A DNA stretch of 64,000 nt from an uncultured Collinsella sp. (GTDB taxonomy: Bacteria > Actinomycetota > Coriobacteriia > Coriobacteriales > Coriobacteriaceae): NCBI GenBank assembly GCA_900541675.1, contig UQKU01000003.1, positions 47,827 to 111,826 of the forward strand. The letters run 5' to 3'. A model generated the notes under the pieces. That model was given only the letters and a program-made list of their open reading frames with translations. It did no database searches and was not told the origin of the DNA. The stretch's first letter is position 1. Every line of letters starts with the position of its first letter. Shown here piece by piece: positions 8,803 through 18,210 of this stretch. Made by a program: the position numbers and the translations under genes.

Positions 8803-8832
8803 ATGATAGCGCGAACACACACCGATGTTCAA
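8803..8832 (-). promoter_or_regulatory. feoB promoter
   Basis: Minus strand TTGAAC (8827-8832) and TATCAT (8803-8808) are separated by 18 bp, about 90 bp before the feoB GTG and immediately followed by the putative iron operator. Confidence 0.55.
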
Positions 8833-9012
8833 TCGATAGATTGGTGCAAGGGGGATTCCGGGCCGTGGTTTCCCCGAGGACCGAAAGCCGCCCGCCCCCT
8901 CGACAAAATGATCCATTCCCTTCGCCGCATGCAAAACAACCAAGGAGTGTCCCAAGGCGCCGGCACAACAGGAACGTCCCCAGCTGCCGGCAGCATTTCG
9001 CCGCAACAGCAA

Positions 9013-9050
9013 AGGCCCGCGCTGGCAACAAATGTCACCTGCGCGGGCTT
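9013..9050 (-). terminator. Hairpin downstream of the arginine-type antiporter gene
   Basis: GCCCGCGC/GCGCGGGC stem about 110 bp after the antiporter stop; the minus strand continues with CTTTGCTGTT, a weak U-tract. The rest of 8833-9161 shows no gene or clear element. Confidence 0.45.
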
Positions 9051-9161
9051 GGTGGGCGCTCACATAGGCACGTTATAGAGACCCACATCAGCTATGGAAT
9101 GCCAAGTAGCACCGATACGCAATGCCCGCCGGCTTACCAAGCAATGAAACTCGCCATAGCC

Positions 9162-10625
9162 TTAGACAATCGGCGCAATGCCGGCAAAGTGCAGATACAG
9201 CGAAATGATTGCCACGACAATGACCACCGCTGCGATCAGCTTGTCGTGCAGATGCGGAAGCACCGGCTTACCGCGGCCTCGCTCGCCCAGCATATAGACG
9301 GGAATGGCCGGAGCAAAAAGGATCGTCGTGATCATAACGCCCTGAAGACCCGTCGACCACACCAGGAACAATGCGTAGATGAAGCCGAGCGTACCGAAGA
9401 AGCGAGCTTTGCCGACGCTTGGCGCATGCGGCCCGTCCAGATGCTCGTTCTTCCAGCCAATCACCATGTAATAGGCAGCCGAGCAAACATACGGAACCAG
9501 AATCGTATTGACTGCGCAGCTATAGAAGAACTGGTACGTGCTCGCCGCCACATACGACACGATCAAGAAGAGTTGCGTAATGGTGGAGCTCACGAGAACC
9601 GTTACCACCGGGGCATCGTGTTTGTTCGTCTTGGCAAACGCCAGAGGGAAGGACCCCTGGCGCGCTGCCTCGAACGGCGTCTCGGATGCAATGATGACGT
9701 AGCCCAGCATCGCGCCGACCAGCGAGAGAATAACGCCAAGGTTTACGATGGCAGCGCCAACAGGACCGATTGCGCACTCGAGAATTCCCGCCATGGAGGG
9801 CGTTGCGAGCTGTGCCATCTCCTCGCGCGGCATAATGCCGAGTGACAGCATCGAGATAATCAGATACAGCGTGAACACAGCCGCGAATCCAAGTGCCGTC
9901 GAGCGGCCGACGTCACGCACGTACTTTGCACGGCCCGAGATAACGACAGCGCCCTCGATGCCCGTGAAGACCCAGACAAGGGCGATCATGGTCGAGACAA
10001 CCTGCTCGCCAAAGCCAGGACCAGCCGGCTCTCCCCAGAAGTTGTCCATAAAGATATCGACGTTGAACTTGCCCAGGAGCACGATGCTCAGCACAAAGAG
10101 TCCCAGCGGCACCAGCTTCGCCAACGTAACGATCGTGTTAATGCCCGCAGCCTCCTTAACGCCACGAAGCACAAGGGCGGTAAGGAACCACAAAAACACA
10201 CTGGCGCAGACGATGGAAAGCAGGTTGTTACCCGCGCCAAACGCAGGGAAGAAATAGCCCAGCGCGCTAAACAGCAAGAGCGCAAAGCTCACGTTGGAAA
10301 GACATGCGCTGATCCAGTAGCCCCAGGCGGAGTTGAATCCAATGTAATCGCCAAAACCGGCCGCAGCGTATGCATAGATGCCGCCGGTCAGGTCGGGACG
10401 GGCCTGAGACAAACCGTTGAACACCATCATCAGCGCAAAGACGCCAATAAAGCAAATTCCCCACGAGACGATAACTGCACCGGTATTTGCCCCGCCCGCT
10501 GCCATATCGCCGGCAAGCGAGAAGATGCCGCCACAAATACTGGCGGTAATGACCATCATGGTCAGACGAAAGAGATCGAGGCCATTAGGGTCGATAATCT
10601 CATCGTTTTGAGCTTTAGAGGCCAT
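9162..10625 (-). CDS. APC-family basic amino acid antiporter (arginine/ornithine-like)
   Basis: A 487-residue polytopic membrane protein of the amino acid-polyamine-organocation superfamily, basic amino acid/polyamine antiporter branch (ArcD-like). The first span carries the Gly-rich segment TASICGGIFSLAGDMAAGG typical of substrate and backbone binding in this fold; about 12-13 spans follow. An AAGGGGGT site precedes ATG at 10625. It lies downstream of the dimethylarginine dimethylaminohydrolase gene in the same orientation (about 110 bp apart). A joint role in exchanging a methylated or plain arginine for citrulline or ornithine is therefore likely, but the substrate is inferred from context. 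Confidence 0.85.
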   Translation of the reverse strand: MASKAQNDEIIDPNGLDLFRLTMMVITASICGGIFSLAGDMAAGGANTGAVIVSWGICFIGVFALMMVFNGLSQARPDLTGGIYAYAAAGFGDYIGFNSAWGYWISACLSNVSFALLLFSALGYFFPAFGAGNNLLSIVCASVFLWFLTALVLRGVKEAAGINTIVTLAKLVPLGLFVLSIVLLGKFNVDIFMDNFWGEPAGPGFGEQVVSTMIALVWVFTGIEGAVVISGRAKYVRDVGRSTALGFAAVFTLYLIISMLSLGIMPREEMAQLATPSMAGILECAIGPVGAAIVNLGVILSLVGAMLGYVIIASETPFEAARQGSFPLAFAKTNKHDAPVVTVLVSSTITQLFLIVSYVAASTYQFFYSCAVNTILVPYVCSAAYYMVIGWKNEHLDGPHAPSVGKARFFGTLGFIYALFLVWSTGLQGVMITTILFAPAIPVYMLGERGRGKPVLPHLHDKLIAAVVIVVAIISLYLHFAGIAPIV

Positions 10626-10734
10626 TGTATGTGCACCCCCTTCATCATGTGATCGAACGAAAGATGACCCGGACGTCCCGAATCGGGTGCCGGGCCATCG
10701 GTCAAGCGATCATCAGACTGTTACAGCCATCGCG

Positions 10735-11511
10735 TTAGAAGCGCAGCGACAGGCAAGAAAGGCCACCGTCGACCTTGCGATACTCGGAGGTATCGACGAC
10801 GAGCGTCTTGTAGCCCAGATCCTGCACGGCCTTGAGCACGGTCGGATAGCCCTCGGCGACGATGACCGTACCGTTGACCCAGATGCAGTTGGCGCCGTAA
10901 GCCTCGTCCTCGGGCACGATGATCTTGTTGTACTGGGCAAAGTCGGGTTTATCGATAAACTCACCGGAGACGAGCATGTTGTTGTCCTCGATGTAGTTGA
11001 CGCCCGTCTTGAGGTGCAGGACCTCCTCCAGCGGAACCTCGGAACCCTCGAGGCCCCAGCCCTCGAGAATCTCGCAGAACTGGCGGATGCCCTCTTCGTT
11101 GGTGCGAGCGGAGCGACCGACGTAGAAATGGTCGCCGACCATCATGACGTCGCCGCCGTCGAGCGTGCCCGGAGAAACGATGTGCTTGACATGCTCGTCG
11201 TCAAAGAAGCGACGGACGGCCGGCTCGATCTCGTCCTTCTCGCCGTTGCGGCTATCGGCGCCGGGGTTGGTAATGATGGCGCCGCAGCGAGTGATAACGG
11301 CCGGATCTTCGACGAAGCAGCTGTCAGGATACTGCTCGAGTGCCGGCAGCACCGAGACATCCACGCCGCACTGCTCGAGCGCATGCTCGTAATCGTAGTG
11401 CTCCTCGATGGCGCGCTCGTAGATGGGCTGGCCAAGCTCGGGGGCACTCGTGATGCCATTGCTCAGGGACTTGCCGGGGCGGCGGATGATGACGTGGCTG
11501 AACTTGGTCAT
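10735..11511 (-). CDS. Dimethylarginine dimethylaminohydrolase-like guanidino hydrolase
   Basis: A 258-residue cytosolic enzyme of the arginine deiminase superfamily. Family DDAH enzymes hydrolyse N-omega-methylated arginines to citrulline and methylamines. Visible elements are PDSCFVEDP (62-70), TLDGGD with acidic D118/D121, the catalytic His in EVLHLKTG (H166) and the C-terminal nucleophile in GGLSCLSL (C253). Length fits DDAH rather than full-size arginine deiminase (about 400). A strong AGGAGG precedes ATG at 11511. It is divergent from a GntR regulator and upstream of an arginine-type antiporter. An alternative substrate such as arginine cannot be excluded. Confidence 0.85.
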   Translation of the reverse strand: MTKFSHVIIRRPGKSLSNGITSAPELGQPIYERAIEEHYDYEHALEQCGVDVSVLPALEQYPDSCFVEDPAVITRCGAIITNPGADSRNGEKDEIEPAVRRFFDDEHVKHIVSPGTLDGGDVMMVGDHFYVGRSARTNEEGIRQFCEILEGWGLEGSEVPLEEVLHLKTGVNYIEDNNMLVSGEFIDKPDFAQYNKIIVPEDEAYGANCIWVNGTVIVAEGYPTVLKAVQDLGYKTLVVDTSEYRKVDGGLSCLSLRF

Positions 11512-11607
11512 GATGATCCTCCTTGGATCTCTTAGCAGAGAGCGGGACTTCTTCGCGCCCGCCTTCCTTTCGATGGCTTTATCTTAGTGCGGTTTTCCTG
11601 TTTTGTA

Positions 11608-11621
11608 TATTGTATACAATA
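11608..11621. promoter_or_regulatory. Putative GntR operator
   Basis: Perfect 14-bp palindrome TATTGTATACAATA in the divergent region between the DDAH-like gene and the GntR regulator. TTGTATACAA-type sites are typical of FadR/FCD-subfamily GntR regulators. Location and symmetry suggest it serves the neighbouring regulator. Confidence 0.6.
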
Positions 11622-11766
11622 CTGAACGGTAGATATTCATCGGTAAGCGTATTCTTACGTATCGGCGCAAAGTAGCACGATTTAGCTGGTCGTTCTATAA
11701 TTCAATTGAGCTATTCAAGCGAAACGTATTTAATTTTAGAAATATACAGTTAAGGAACATAAGCTC

Positions 11767-12417
11767 ATGGAAACGCTCAGAAGGCCCCTGAAGGACCACG
11801 TATACGACTATATTTCGAGCCGTATTGACGCCGGCGAGTTGTCCGCCGGCGACCGGCTGAGCGAGCAGACGATCTGCGATGCCATGGGCGTGTCGCGCAC
11901 GCCGGTCCGCGAAGCGCTCATCCAGCTGGCAAGCGATGGCTACCTGGACAATCTCCCCCGCCGCGGATTCCGCGTCCGTGGGTTCGATCAGCAAAACGCC
12001 GTTGAAGTCTTTGAGATTATGGGACCGCTCGACGGGCAGGCCGCATATCTCTCCTGTCCGAACCTAACCGACGATGACATTACGCAGCTGAAATTTCTCG
12101 TCGGCTCTATGGACCTCGCGATCCAAGGCGGTCTCATCCGAAAGTACGACGACATTCAGCGAGACTTTCATCTGACGTACTTCAACCGCTGCGGCAACGA
12201 CCGTCTGCGCGATATGATCTCGCAGCTCGAGCGCTGCTTTATCAAGCGCGATTACGAGACTGTCGACCAGGAGACGGCGTGCAAACTGCTCAATAAAGCC
12301 AACAACGAACATGCCCATATTCTTGAGTTGTTCGAAGCACGAGATGCGACGGGCGTGCGCGACTACGTTCGCGATGTCCATTGGAACACAGAAAACGCCC
12401 AGTTCACCGTCTGGTAG
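11767..12417 (+). CDS. GntR-family regulator, FadR/FCD subfamily
   Basis: A 216-residue DNA-binding regulator. Residues about 5-75 are a winged helix with the signature LSEQTICDAMGVSRTPVREA, followed by an all-helical FCD ligand domain in which conserved His residues normally bind a metal and a carboxylate effector. AAGGAA lies eight bases before ATG. It is divergent from the DDAH-like/antiporter genes and separated from them by a region with a perfect TATTGTATACAATA palindrome, so it most likely controls them in response to an amino acid-like ligand. Confidence 0.92.
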   Translation: METLRRPLKDHVYDYISSRIDAGELSAGDRLSEQTICDAMGVSRTPVREALIQLASDGYLDNLPRRGFRVRGFDQQNAVEVFEIMGPLDGQAAYLSCPNLTDDDITQLKFLVGSMDLAIQGGLIRKYDDIQRDFHLTYFNRCGNDRLRDMISQLERCFIKRDYETVDQETACKLLNKANNEHAHILELFEARDATGVRDYVRDVHWNTENAQFTVW

Positions 12418-12511
12418 GAAAGCAACAAGGGACAACGTCGGTCTTAAACCTTGGCGCCGCACCGCCCAAACTGATCCGTTTTCCTCCGTCCCCAAGGGAT
12501 CATTCTTTTGA

Positions 12512-12663
12512 CAACGACAGCGAAAGCCCGTCAGAGCGAGCAAGGTGCCTTGAAACGAGGCGGCATTGACCTTCTGGTCATGCCGCCGAAGTTGAAAGGC
12601 AGATTGCCGCCCTGGCGGGCTCGCAGCGTCAAGTGGTTACGCGGTTTGGTAAAACGCCGTAAC
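12512..12663. repeat. 152-bp structured intergenic repeat, copy 1
   Basis: Matches 54460-54611 over the full 152 bp with 9 differences by eye. It contains nested inverted repeats: an outer AGCCCG/CGGGCT pair, then TGCCTT/AAGGCA, then GGCGGCAT.GACC/GGTCATGCCGCC, and a terminal GTTACGCGG-type hairpin. Its last base overlaps the first base of the complementary stop codon of the esterase gene. A TTG-started 52-codon reading frame crosses it but does not look protein-like (see rejected items). Confidence 0.9.
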
Positions 12664-13565
12664 TAAAACCCGTGGCGCTCCAGGAAGCGGAAGGCTAGGC
12701 GAATCCAAGGACGGACCGCCACCTGCTTGTCCTCGTTGTCGACCGCGGTGTTGGCGTTGCCGAGCGAAAGGCCGTGGCCGCCCTGGTCAAAGACGTGCAT
12801 CTCGCATGCGACGCCTTCCTCGGCCATGCGCTGCGCAAACGGATAGACCTGCGCGATCGGCGCCGTCTTGTCGTCGGACACGCCCCACACAAAGGTCGGT
12901 GGCATCTGACGCGAAACATGTGTGGTGGGGCAGATGTCGGCCAGATGCTCGTCAGTTGCCTCGCCGCCCGTCACCATCGACAGGTAGTCGTTGAGCAAAT
13001 CGCGCCCCGTCTTGCCGCCCGTCTTGGGCACGCGCAAGTCAATGCGCGGATCGCGCGTCTGCATGTCGCGCACATAGGCAAGGTCGAGCAGCGGATAGCC
13101 CAGCACCACGGCATCGGGACGAATATCGTCCGGACGCGCCCCTGCCAGGCCCGCGAAGGGACCAGTCTTCCATTGCGTTGCCAGCGAAGCGCTGATCATG
13201 CCGCCTGCCGAGAAGCCCACGACGCACACGCGCTTGGGATCGACATGCCACTCGTCGGCGTTGGCGCGCACCGTGGCGACCATCTTGGCAAGGTCTGCCT
13301 GCGGGTGCGGAAAGCTCACATCGCCCGTGCCACTCGTCACATAGTTGAGCACAAAGGCCTGGTAGCCGCGGTCCAAAAACGCAAACGCCACCGGGTCCTG
13401 CTCGTGCGGAGCGATATGCGTAAACCCGCCTCCGCCGCAGATGATCACCGCGGGGCGGCGGCCATTGGGCTTGTCGGGCAGCGGCTCGGCACCCAAATAC
13501 GTAAACGTCGCTGGATATTCCTCGGTCGGCTCCTCGCCCCACAGCGCGTGGTTCTCGACAATCAT
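12663..13565 (-). CDS. Alpha/beta hydrolase (esterase/lipase family)
   Basis: A 300-residue cytosolic serine hydrolase. The oxyanion-type loop is IICGGGGFTH (about 41-50), the nucleophile elbow is GFSAGG (Ser119) and the catalytic His lies in DQGGHGLSLG near the C-terminus. It resembles acetyl-ester or xylan-ester hydrolases often annotated as esterase/lipase; the substrate is unknown. I place the start at ATG 13565, which has AAGGGAG seven bases upstream. The open frame continues to 13904, but that part lacks a homologous look and a ribosome site. The gene ends exactly in the structured repeat. Confidence 0.88.
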   Translation of the reverse strand: MIVENHALWGEEPTEEYPATFTYLGAEPLPDKPNGRRPAVIICGGGGFTHIAPHEQDPVAFAFLDRGYQAFVLNYVTSGTGDVSFPHPQADLAKMVATVRANADEWHVDPKRVCVVGFSAGGMISASLATQWKTGPFAGLAGARPDDIRPDAVVLGYPLLDLAYVRDMQTRDPRIDLRVPKTGGKTGRDLLNDYLSMVTGGEATDEHLADICPTTHVSRQMPPTFVWGVSDDKTAPIAQVYPFAQRMAEEGVACEMHVFDQGGHGLSLGNANTAVDNEDKQVAVRPWIRLAFRFLERHGF

Positions 13566-13809
13566 ATGTGCTCCCTTCGCGCAAATTACGCGCCCTTGCT
13601 TTTCGCGTCTAAGCGTACCCCACTTGAACCCGTGGCACAGAAACACTTCAGCAATAAGCCTCCCTTCAACTGATATATCACATAATCCCAGCTCAGAGGT
13701 ATCACTGAGCAGCGTAGAATAGGGGGCGTTGACCAAGCCGCGAAACACATATGAAACGTTTCCGGCAAACCAAACGCGCGATATGCGCCTATTTAAGTTG
13801 GAGGCAACT

Positions 13810-14373
13810 ATGGGTCTGCTCGATTCGCTTAAGTCCACCTTCACCTCGACGGGCGAGGCGTCCGTTCCGCCCGCAGCAAGCTTCGCCACCCGCGAAGGCG
13901 TCATCTATGCCCCCGTCAACGGCGTGCTCGTCAACCTGAACGAGGTCCCCGACGAGACGATCGCCTCGGGCATGCTTGGCCAGGGCTATGGCATCGAGCC
14001 CATTACCGGCACCATCTATGCGCCCGCCAACGGCCGCATCGGCGCCACCACCGTCACCAACCACTCCATTGGCATGATCACCGAGGACGGTCTTCGCGTG
14101 TTCATCCATGTTGGCCTGGGCACCGTGGAAATGAACGGCAAGGGTTTTGCCCGCTTTGTCGAGATGGGCGATGTGGTCAAGGCAGGCCAGCCGCTCATCA
14201 GCTTCGACCGCGAGGCCATTAAGGCCGCTGGCCACGAGGACATCGTGACCGTCATCGTCTCCGAGCTCGATCGCCTTAAGAGCATCGACCATGTCGGCGA
14301 GTCTGGAACGCTTATCGGCGGCAACCCGCTCGTCAAGCTGGGCGACCCGCTGCTGGTAGCCAAGACCAAGTAG
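13810..14373 (+). CDS. crr: PTS glucose-type IIA component
   Basis: A 187-residue cytosolic phosphocarrier of the phosphotransferase system. It takes phosphate from HPr on a histidine and passes it to a IIB domain; in other bacteria it also signals sugar status. The active-site region [15 protein letters not shown] contains the phosphorylated H100, and the partner His is H85 in TNHSIGM. The ATG at 13810 has GGAGG seven bases upstream; the frame is open further upstream but without a site. It stands alone, so it must serve IIBC proteins encoded elsewhere. A terminator follows. Confidence 0.93.
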   Translation: MGLLDSLKSTFTSTGEASVPPAASFATREGVIYAPVNGVLVNLNEVPDETIASGMLGQGYGIEPITGTIYAPANGRIGATTVTNHSIGMITEDGLRVFIHVGLGTVEMNGKGFARFVEMGDVVKAGQPLISFDREAIKAAGHEDIVTVIVSELDRLKSIDHVGESGTLIGGNPLVKLGDPLLVAKTK

Positions 14374-14411
14374 CCAGGCCCCGCGCCACACAGCCAAAAG
14401 GCACCACGCCA

Positions 14412-14450
14412 AGCGCCCGCGACCATTTGGCCGCGGGCGCTTTTCGTTTG
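14412..14450 (+). terminator. Rho-independent terminator after crr
   Basis: GCGCCCGCG/CGCGGGCGC stem followed by TTTTCGTTT. Confidence 0.85.
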
Positions 14451-14554
14451 AAAAACCATCCCGCCAATGCCTTATCTGTATAGCCCAAATGAGCCGAGCT
14501 GCTAGAATATCGAACTGTATGGATAACTATCATTCAACCGTTATGGGAGGATAC

Positions 14555-15958
14555 GTGAACCGCACCAAAATCGCGCAGCTCTATGCTGATGCCGAGTCGC
14601 TCGGCGGCCAGACCGTCACCGTCGCCGGCTGGGTCAAGTCCATCCGCGACATGAAGAACTTTGGCTTTGTTACGCTCAACGACGGCAGCTGCTTCCGCGA
14701 CCTGCAGGTCGTCATGAACCGCGAGGCACTCGACAACTACGACGAGATCGCCCATCAAAATGTCTCGGCCGCCCTCATCTGCACCGGCACCGTCAAGCTG
14801 ACCCCCGATGCGCCCCAGCCTTTCGAGCTTTCTGCCACTTCCATCGAGGTCGAGGGCGTCAGCGCCCCGGATTACCCGCTGCAGAAGAAGCGTGCAACCG
14901 TCGAGTTCCTGCGCACCCAGCAGCACCTGCGCCCGCGCACCAACCTGTTCCGCGCCGTGTTCCGCATCCGCTCTGTCGCGGCTGCCGCCATCCACCGCTT
15001 CTTCCAGGAGCAGGGCTTTGTCTACGTCAACACCCCCATCATCACCACGAGTGACTGCGAGGGCGCCGGCGAGATGTTCCGCGTGACCACGCTCGACCCC
15101 AAAAATCCGCCCCTCACCGAGTCCGGCGAGGTCGACTGGAGCCAAGACTTCTTTGGCAAGCACGCGAGCCTCACCGTGTCCGGTCAGCTCAATGCCGAGA
15201 ACTTTGCCATGGCCTTTGGCGACGTGTACACCTTTGGCCCCACCTTCCGCGCCGAGAACTCCAACACCACGCGCCATGCCGCCGAGTTTTGGATGATCGA
15301 GCCCGAGATGGCCTTTGCCGATCTGAACGACTACATGGATAACGCCGAGGCCATGCTCAAGTACGTCCTTAAGGACGTTATGGCCACCTGTCCCGACGAG
15401 CTCAACATGCTCAACAAGTTTGTGGACAAGGGCCTGATCGAGCGCCTGGACCACGTGGCAAACTCCGACTTTGCCCGCGTTACCTACACCGAGGCCGTCG
15501 AGATCCTGGAGCAGGCAGTCGCTGCTGGCCACCAGTTTGATTACCCCGTCAGCTGGGGCATCGACCTGCAGACCGAGCATGAGCGTTTCCTGACCGAGGA
15601 GCACTTTAAGCGCCCGACCTTCGTAACCGACTACCCGGCAGAGATCAAGGCCTTCTACATGCGCATGAACGACGACGGCAAGACCGTCGCCGCCGCCGAC
15701 TGCCTGGTGCCGGGCATCGGCGAGATTATCGGTGGCTCCCAGCGCGAGGAGCGCCTGGACCTGCTCGAGGCCCGTATCAAGGACCTGGGCATGAATCCCG
15801 AGCAGTACAAGTACTACCTTGACCTGCGCCGCTACGGTTCCTGCAAGCACGCCGGCTACGGTCTGGGCTTCGAGCGCTTGGTGATGTACCTCACCGGCGT
15901 GGGCAACATCCGCGACGTCCTGCCGCACCCGCGCACCGTGGGCAACGCCGACTTCTAA
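14555..15958 (+). CDS. asnS: Asparaginyl-tRNA synthetase
   Basis: A class IIb aminoacyl-tRNA synthetase of 467 residues that charges tRNA-Asn. The N-terminal OB-fold anticodon-binding domain starts with [19 protein letters not shown]; the catalytic core carries motif 2 ([20 protein letters not shown]) and motif 3 ([15 protein letters not shown] near the C-terminus). The start is GTG at 14555, with GGAGG five bases upstream; the open frame begins earlier, at 14489, but without a site. The gene is flanked by terminators and is probably monocistronic. No T-box was seen upstream. Confidence 0.97.
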   Translation: MNRTKIAQLYADAESLGGQTVTVAGWVKSIRDMKNFGFVTLNDGSCFRDLQVVMNREALDNYDEIAHQNVSAALICTGTVKLTPDAPQPFELSATSIEVEGVSAPDYPLQKKRATVEFLRTQQHLRPRTNLFRAVFRIRSVAAAAIHRFFQEQGFVYVNTPIITTSDCEGAGEMFRVTTLDPKNPPLTESGEVDWSQDFFGKHASLTVSGQLNAENFAMAFGDVYTFGPTFRAENSNTTRHAAEFWMIEPEMAFADLNDYMDNAEAMLKYVLKDVMATCPDELNMLNKFVDKGLIERLDHVANSDFARVTYTEAVEILEQAVAAGHQFDYPVSWGIDLQTEHERFLTEEHFKRPTFVTDYPAEIKAFYMRMNDDGKTVAAADCLVPGIGEIIGGSQREERLDLLEARIKDLGMNPEQYKYYLDLRRYGSCKHAGYGLGFERLVMYLTGVGNIRDVLPHPRTVGNADF

Positions 15959-16005
15959 TCGTCTGACGCTAGCTCGCGTCGCCACACGCCAACGCTCATC
16001 GCACA

Positions 16006-16040
16006 AGCGTCTCTCGACATCGGTCGAGAGACGCTTTTTT
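16006..16040 (+). terminator. Rho-independent terminator after asnS
   Basis: GCGTCTCTCG/CGAGAGACGC stem followed by TTTTTT. Confidence 0.9.
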
Positions 16041-16216
16041 CAACAGCATCCGTCAAGCTTTTGGCAAGTTTTTGGTCAGTTGAGCAGGGCTGTTGAAAAC
16101 TCGACCCGCCGTTTGCCGACGACTACCGACCGCCCAGAGCGCCCTGCGCCCCTGGGAAAGCCCCGCGTCCTAGGCTCCATACCGTCGCCACCCAAAACGG
16201 AAAGGACGTGGGCACG

Positions 16217-16999
16217 ATGACCGAAGCCGCTGTTGAAACCTACGACACCACGACGAGAGGCGCCGCCTCGATGGCAGCCTATCGCGCCGTTCGCATCCTG
16301 CAGCTCTTGGGCGAAAACACCGGCGAAGACAAGGCCATGCTTTCCGATGAGCTGATCCGGCGCCTCGCCCATCCCGACGACCCCGCCCGCATGCCCATCT
16401 CGGCGGCGCGGCGCAGCATCTACACCGCCATCTCCGCGCTTCGCCATGCCGGATACGAAATTGAGTACAAACGCGGCGTGGGGTATCGGCTCTTGACCCG
16501 TCCGCTCACCGACGAAGAGATCATCCGGCTCCACGGTATGGTCATGCGCAACCGCTCTACGCCCATTGCCATTCGAAAAAGCATGGCTCAGCACTTGGTC
16601 GCCATGGCGAGTGCCGACGTTCGCGGCTACCTCGATGCACCCGAGCCTGCTCCAAGCGCCGGTGGCAAATCCACCAAGGCCACGCGCACGCCCGTCAAGC
16701 GCATCGACACCTGCGAGCTCATCGAGCAGGCCATCGACCACGGAACCACGGTGAGTTTTGATATTTCGAGCGTCACGACACGTGGCGAAACCGAAGTAGC
16801 ACGGATGACACTCCGCCCCTTTGCCATCAAGCAACGAGACGGCATCTCGTATTTGCTGGGAACGGTCTATGACGCCCGAGGCGCCGATGACACGCTGCGT
16901 ACCGTAGAGATTGGCCGGATGAGAAACGTCACCACGCGTCTCCTCGACGGCAAGAAGCTCTTCGCCGCCCTGGAGGAGGACGACGCCTCCGCCGCATAA
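16217..16999 (+). CDS. HTH/WYL-like transcriptional regulator
   Basis: A 260-residue protein. The N-terminal 100 residues look like a winged helix (ARRSIYTAISALRHAGYEIEYKRGVGYRLL). The C-terminal part (about 165-250) has the layout of a WYL effector domain, with LRPFAIKQRDGISYLLGTVYD and a later RTVEIGRM. WYL proteins bind nucleotides or other small ligands and control transcription. A low-complexity Ala/Lys linker joins the domains. ATG 16217 is ten bases after AAAGGA; a GTG at 16208 is too close to that site. It stands upstream of the ABC transporter genes and could regulate them, but no operator was identified. Confidence 0.75.
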   Translation: MTEAAVETYDTTTRGAASMAAYRAVRILQLLGENTGEDKAMLSDELIRRLAHPDDPARMPISAARRSIYTAISALRHAGYEIEYKRGVGYRLLTRPLTDEEIIRLHGMVMRNRSTPIAIRKSMAQHLVAMASADVRGYLDAPEPAPSAGGKSTKATRTPVKRIDTCELIEQAIDHGTTVSFDISSVTTRGETEVARMTLRPFAIKQRDGISYLLGTVYDARGADDTLRTVEIGRMRNVTTRLLDGKKLFAALEEDDASAA

Positions 17000-17068
17000 G
17001 AACCTCCGCCGTCCATTCGACTACCCGTACCGCCCATCCGGTTCTGTATTAAAAAACCCGCCAGGTTA

Positions 17069-17096
17069 TTGTAAAAATGGACATCCGCGCTACTAT
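17069..17096 (+). promoter_or_regulatory. Promoter of the ABC transporter operon
   Basis: TTGTAA (17069-17074) and TACTAT (17091-17096) are 16 bp apart, about 65 bp before the binding-protein ATG. A small TGCACT/AGTGCA hairpin lies in the leader. Confidence 0.5.
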
Positions 17097-17159
17097 AGTT
17101 CCACTTGCACTTTGCTTGAGTGCAGTGTTTCCAGCCATTTCTATACTGGGGGTAACGAT

Positions 17160-18140
17160 ATGAAGGACATCACCATCAGCCGCAGGAGCCTTCTGGTCTC
17201 TGCCGGCCTGCTCGCGCTCGCTCCACTCGCCGGATGCGGCGGCAACTCTGGTTCCGGCTCTGCTGCCGCCGGTTCCGACTACACCGTCGGCATTCTGCAG
17301 CTCACCGAGCACTCCGCACTCGACGCCGCCAACGACGGCTTCGTCAAGGCCATCAAGAAGAGCGGCCTTAAGGTCAAAATCGACCAGAAGAACGCCCAGA
17401 ATGACCAGTCCACGTGTAAGTCCATCGCCGACAAGTTCGTGGGCGATGGCGTCGACCTGATCTACGCCATCGCTACGCCCGCCGCGCAGGCCGCCGCCGG
17501 CGCCACCGCCGATATCCCCATCGTGGGTTGCGCCATCACCGACTACGCCGCCTCGGGCCTGGTCCAGGACAACGAAAAGCCCGGCACCAACGTCACTGGC
17601 GCCTCCGACCTCACCCCGGTCGCCGAGCAGCTCGAGATGATGCAGAAGGTCCTGCCCGACGTAAAGAAGGTCGGTCTGCTCTACTGCACCGCCGAGTCCA
17701 ACTCCGACGTCCAGATCAAGGCCGCCAAGAAGGAGCTCGACAAGCTGGGCCTGGACTACACCGACTTCACCGTCTCGAGCTCCAACGAGATCCAGTCCGT
17801 CGTCGAATCTGCCGTGGGCAAGGTCGACGCGCTGTACTCCCCCACCGATAACACCATCGCCGCGGGCGCTTCGCAGGTCGGCCAGATCTGCAAGGAGAAT
17901 AAGCTCCCCTTCGTAACCGGCGAGGAGGGCATGTGCATGGCCGGCGGCCTGTTCACCCTATCCATCAACTATGAGGACCTGGGCTACGCCGCGGGCGAGA
18001 TGGCCGTTAAGATCCTGAAGGGCGAGACCAAGCCCGAGGATTTGCCGATCAAGCATCTCTCGAGCAAGGACCTGGTCGTCGTCAAGAACGGCGAGATGGC
18101 CGAGGCGCTGGGCATCGACCTTTCCGCTCTGGACGAGTAG
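17160..18140 (+). CDS. ABC transporter substrate-binding lipoprotein (TrpX/DUF534-like)
   Basis: A 326-residue extracellular binding protein. The N-terminus has a twin-arginine pattern (SRRSLLVSAG) followed by the lipobox LAGC (C26), so it is probably a lipid-anchored protein, possibly exported by Tat. The mature part has two Rossmann-like lobes of the type seen in the TrpX/YkuD-like ABC peripheral proteins (for example GVDLIYAIATPAAQAA and PVAEQLEMMQKVLPDVKKVG). The ligand could be an aromatic amino acid or a related compound, but this is not shown by sequence. The ATG at 17160 has GGGGGT upstream. The permease and ATPase genes follow after a hairpin. Confidence 0.88.
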   Translation: MKDITISRRSLLVSAGLLALAPLAGCGGNSGSGSAAAGSDYTVGILQLTEHSALDAANDGFVKAIKKSGLKVKIDQKNAQNDQSTCKSIADKFVGDGVDLIYAIATPAAQAAAGATADIPIVGCAITDYAASGLVQDNEKPGTNVTGASDLTPVAEQLEMMQKVLPDVKKVGLLYCTAESNSDVQIKAAKKELDKLGLDYTDFTVSSSNEIQSVVESAVGKVDALYSPTDNTIAAGASQVGQICKENKLPFVTGEEGMCMAGGLFTLSINYEDLGYAAGEMAVKILKGETKPEDLPIKHLSSKDLVVVKNGEMAEALGIDLSALDE

Positions 18141-18210
18141 CGCCATGCGCGGTAACGCGTCTAGGACCCGCACTCGCGCCATAGCTGCGTTATTCAATAT
18201 CTGAGCCACA

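Noticed and set aside
12508..12665. A 52-codon TTG-started reading frame across the 152-bp repeat
   Set aside because: Differences between copies are mostly amino acid changing and fit stem pairing better than protein conservation; there is no ribosome site.
13566..13904. N-terminal extension of the esterase frame
   Set aside because: No ribosome site, no homology look, and a good site exists at ATG 13565.
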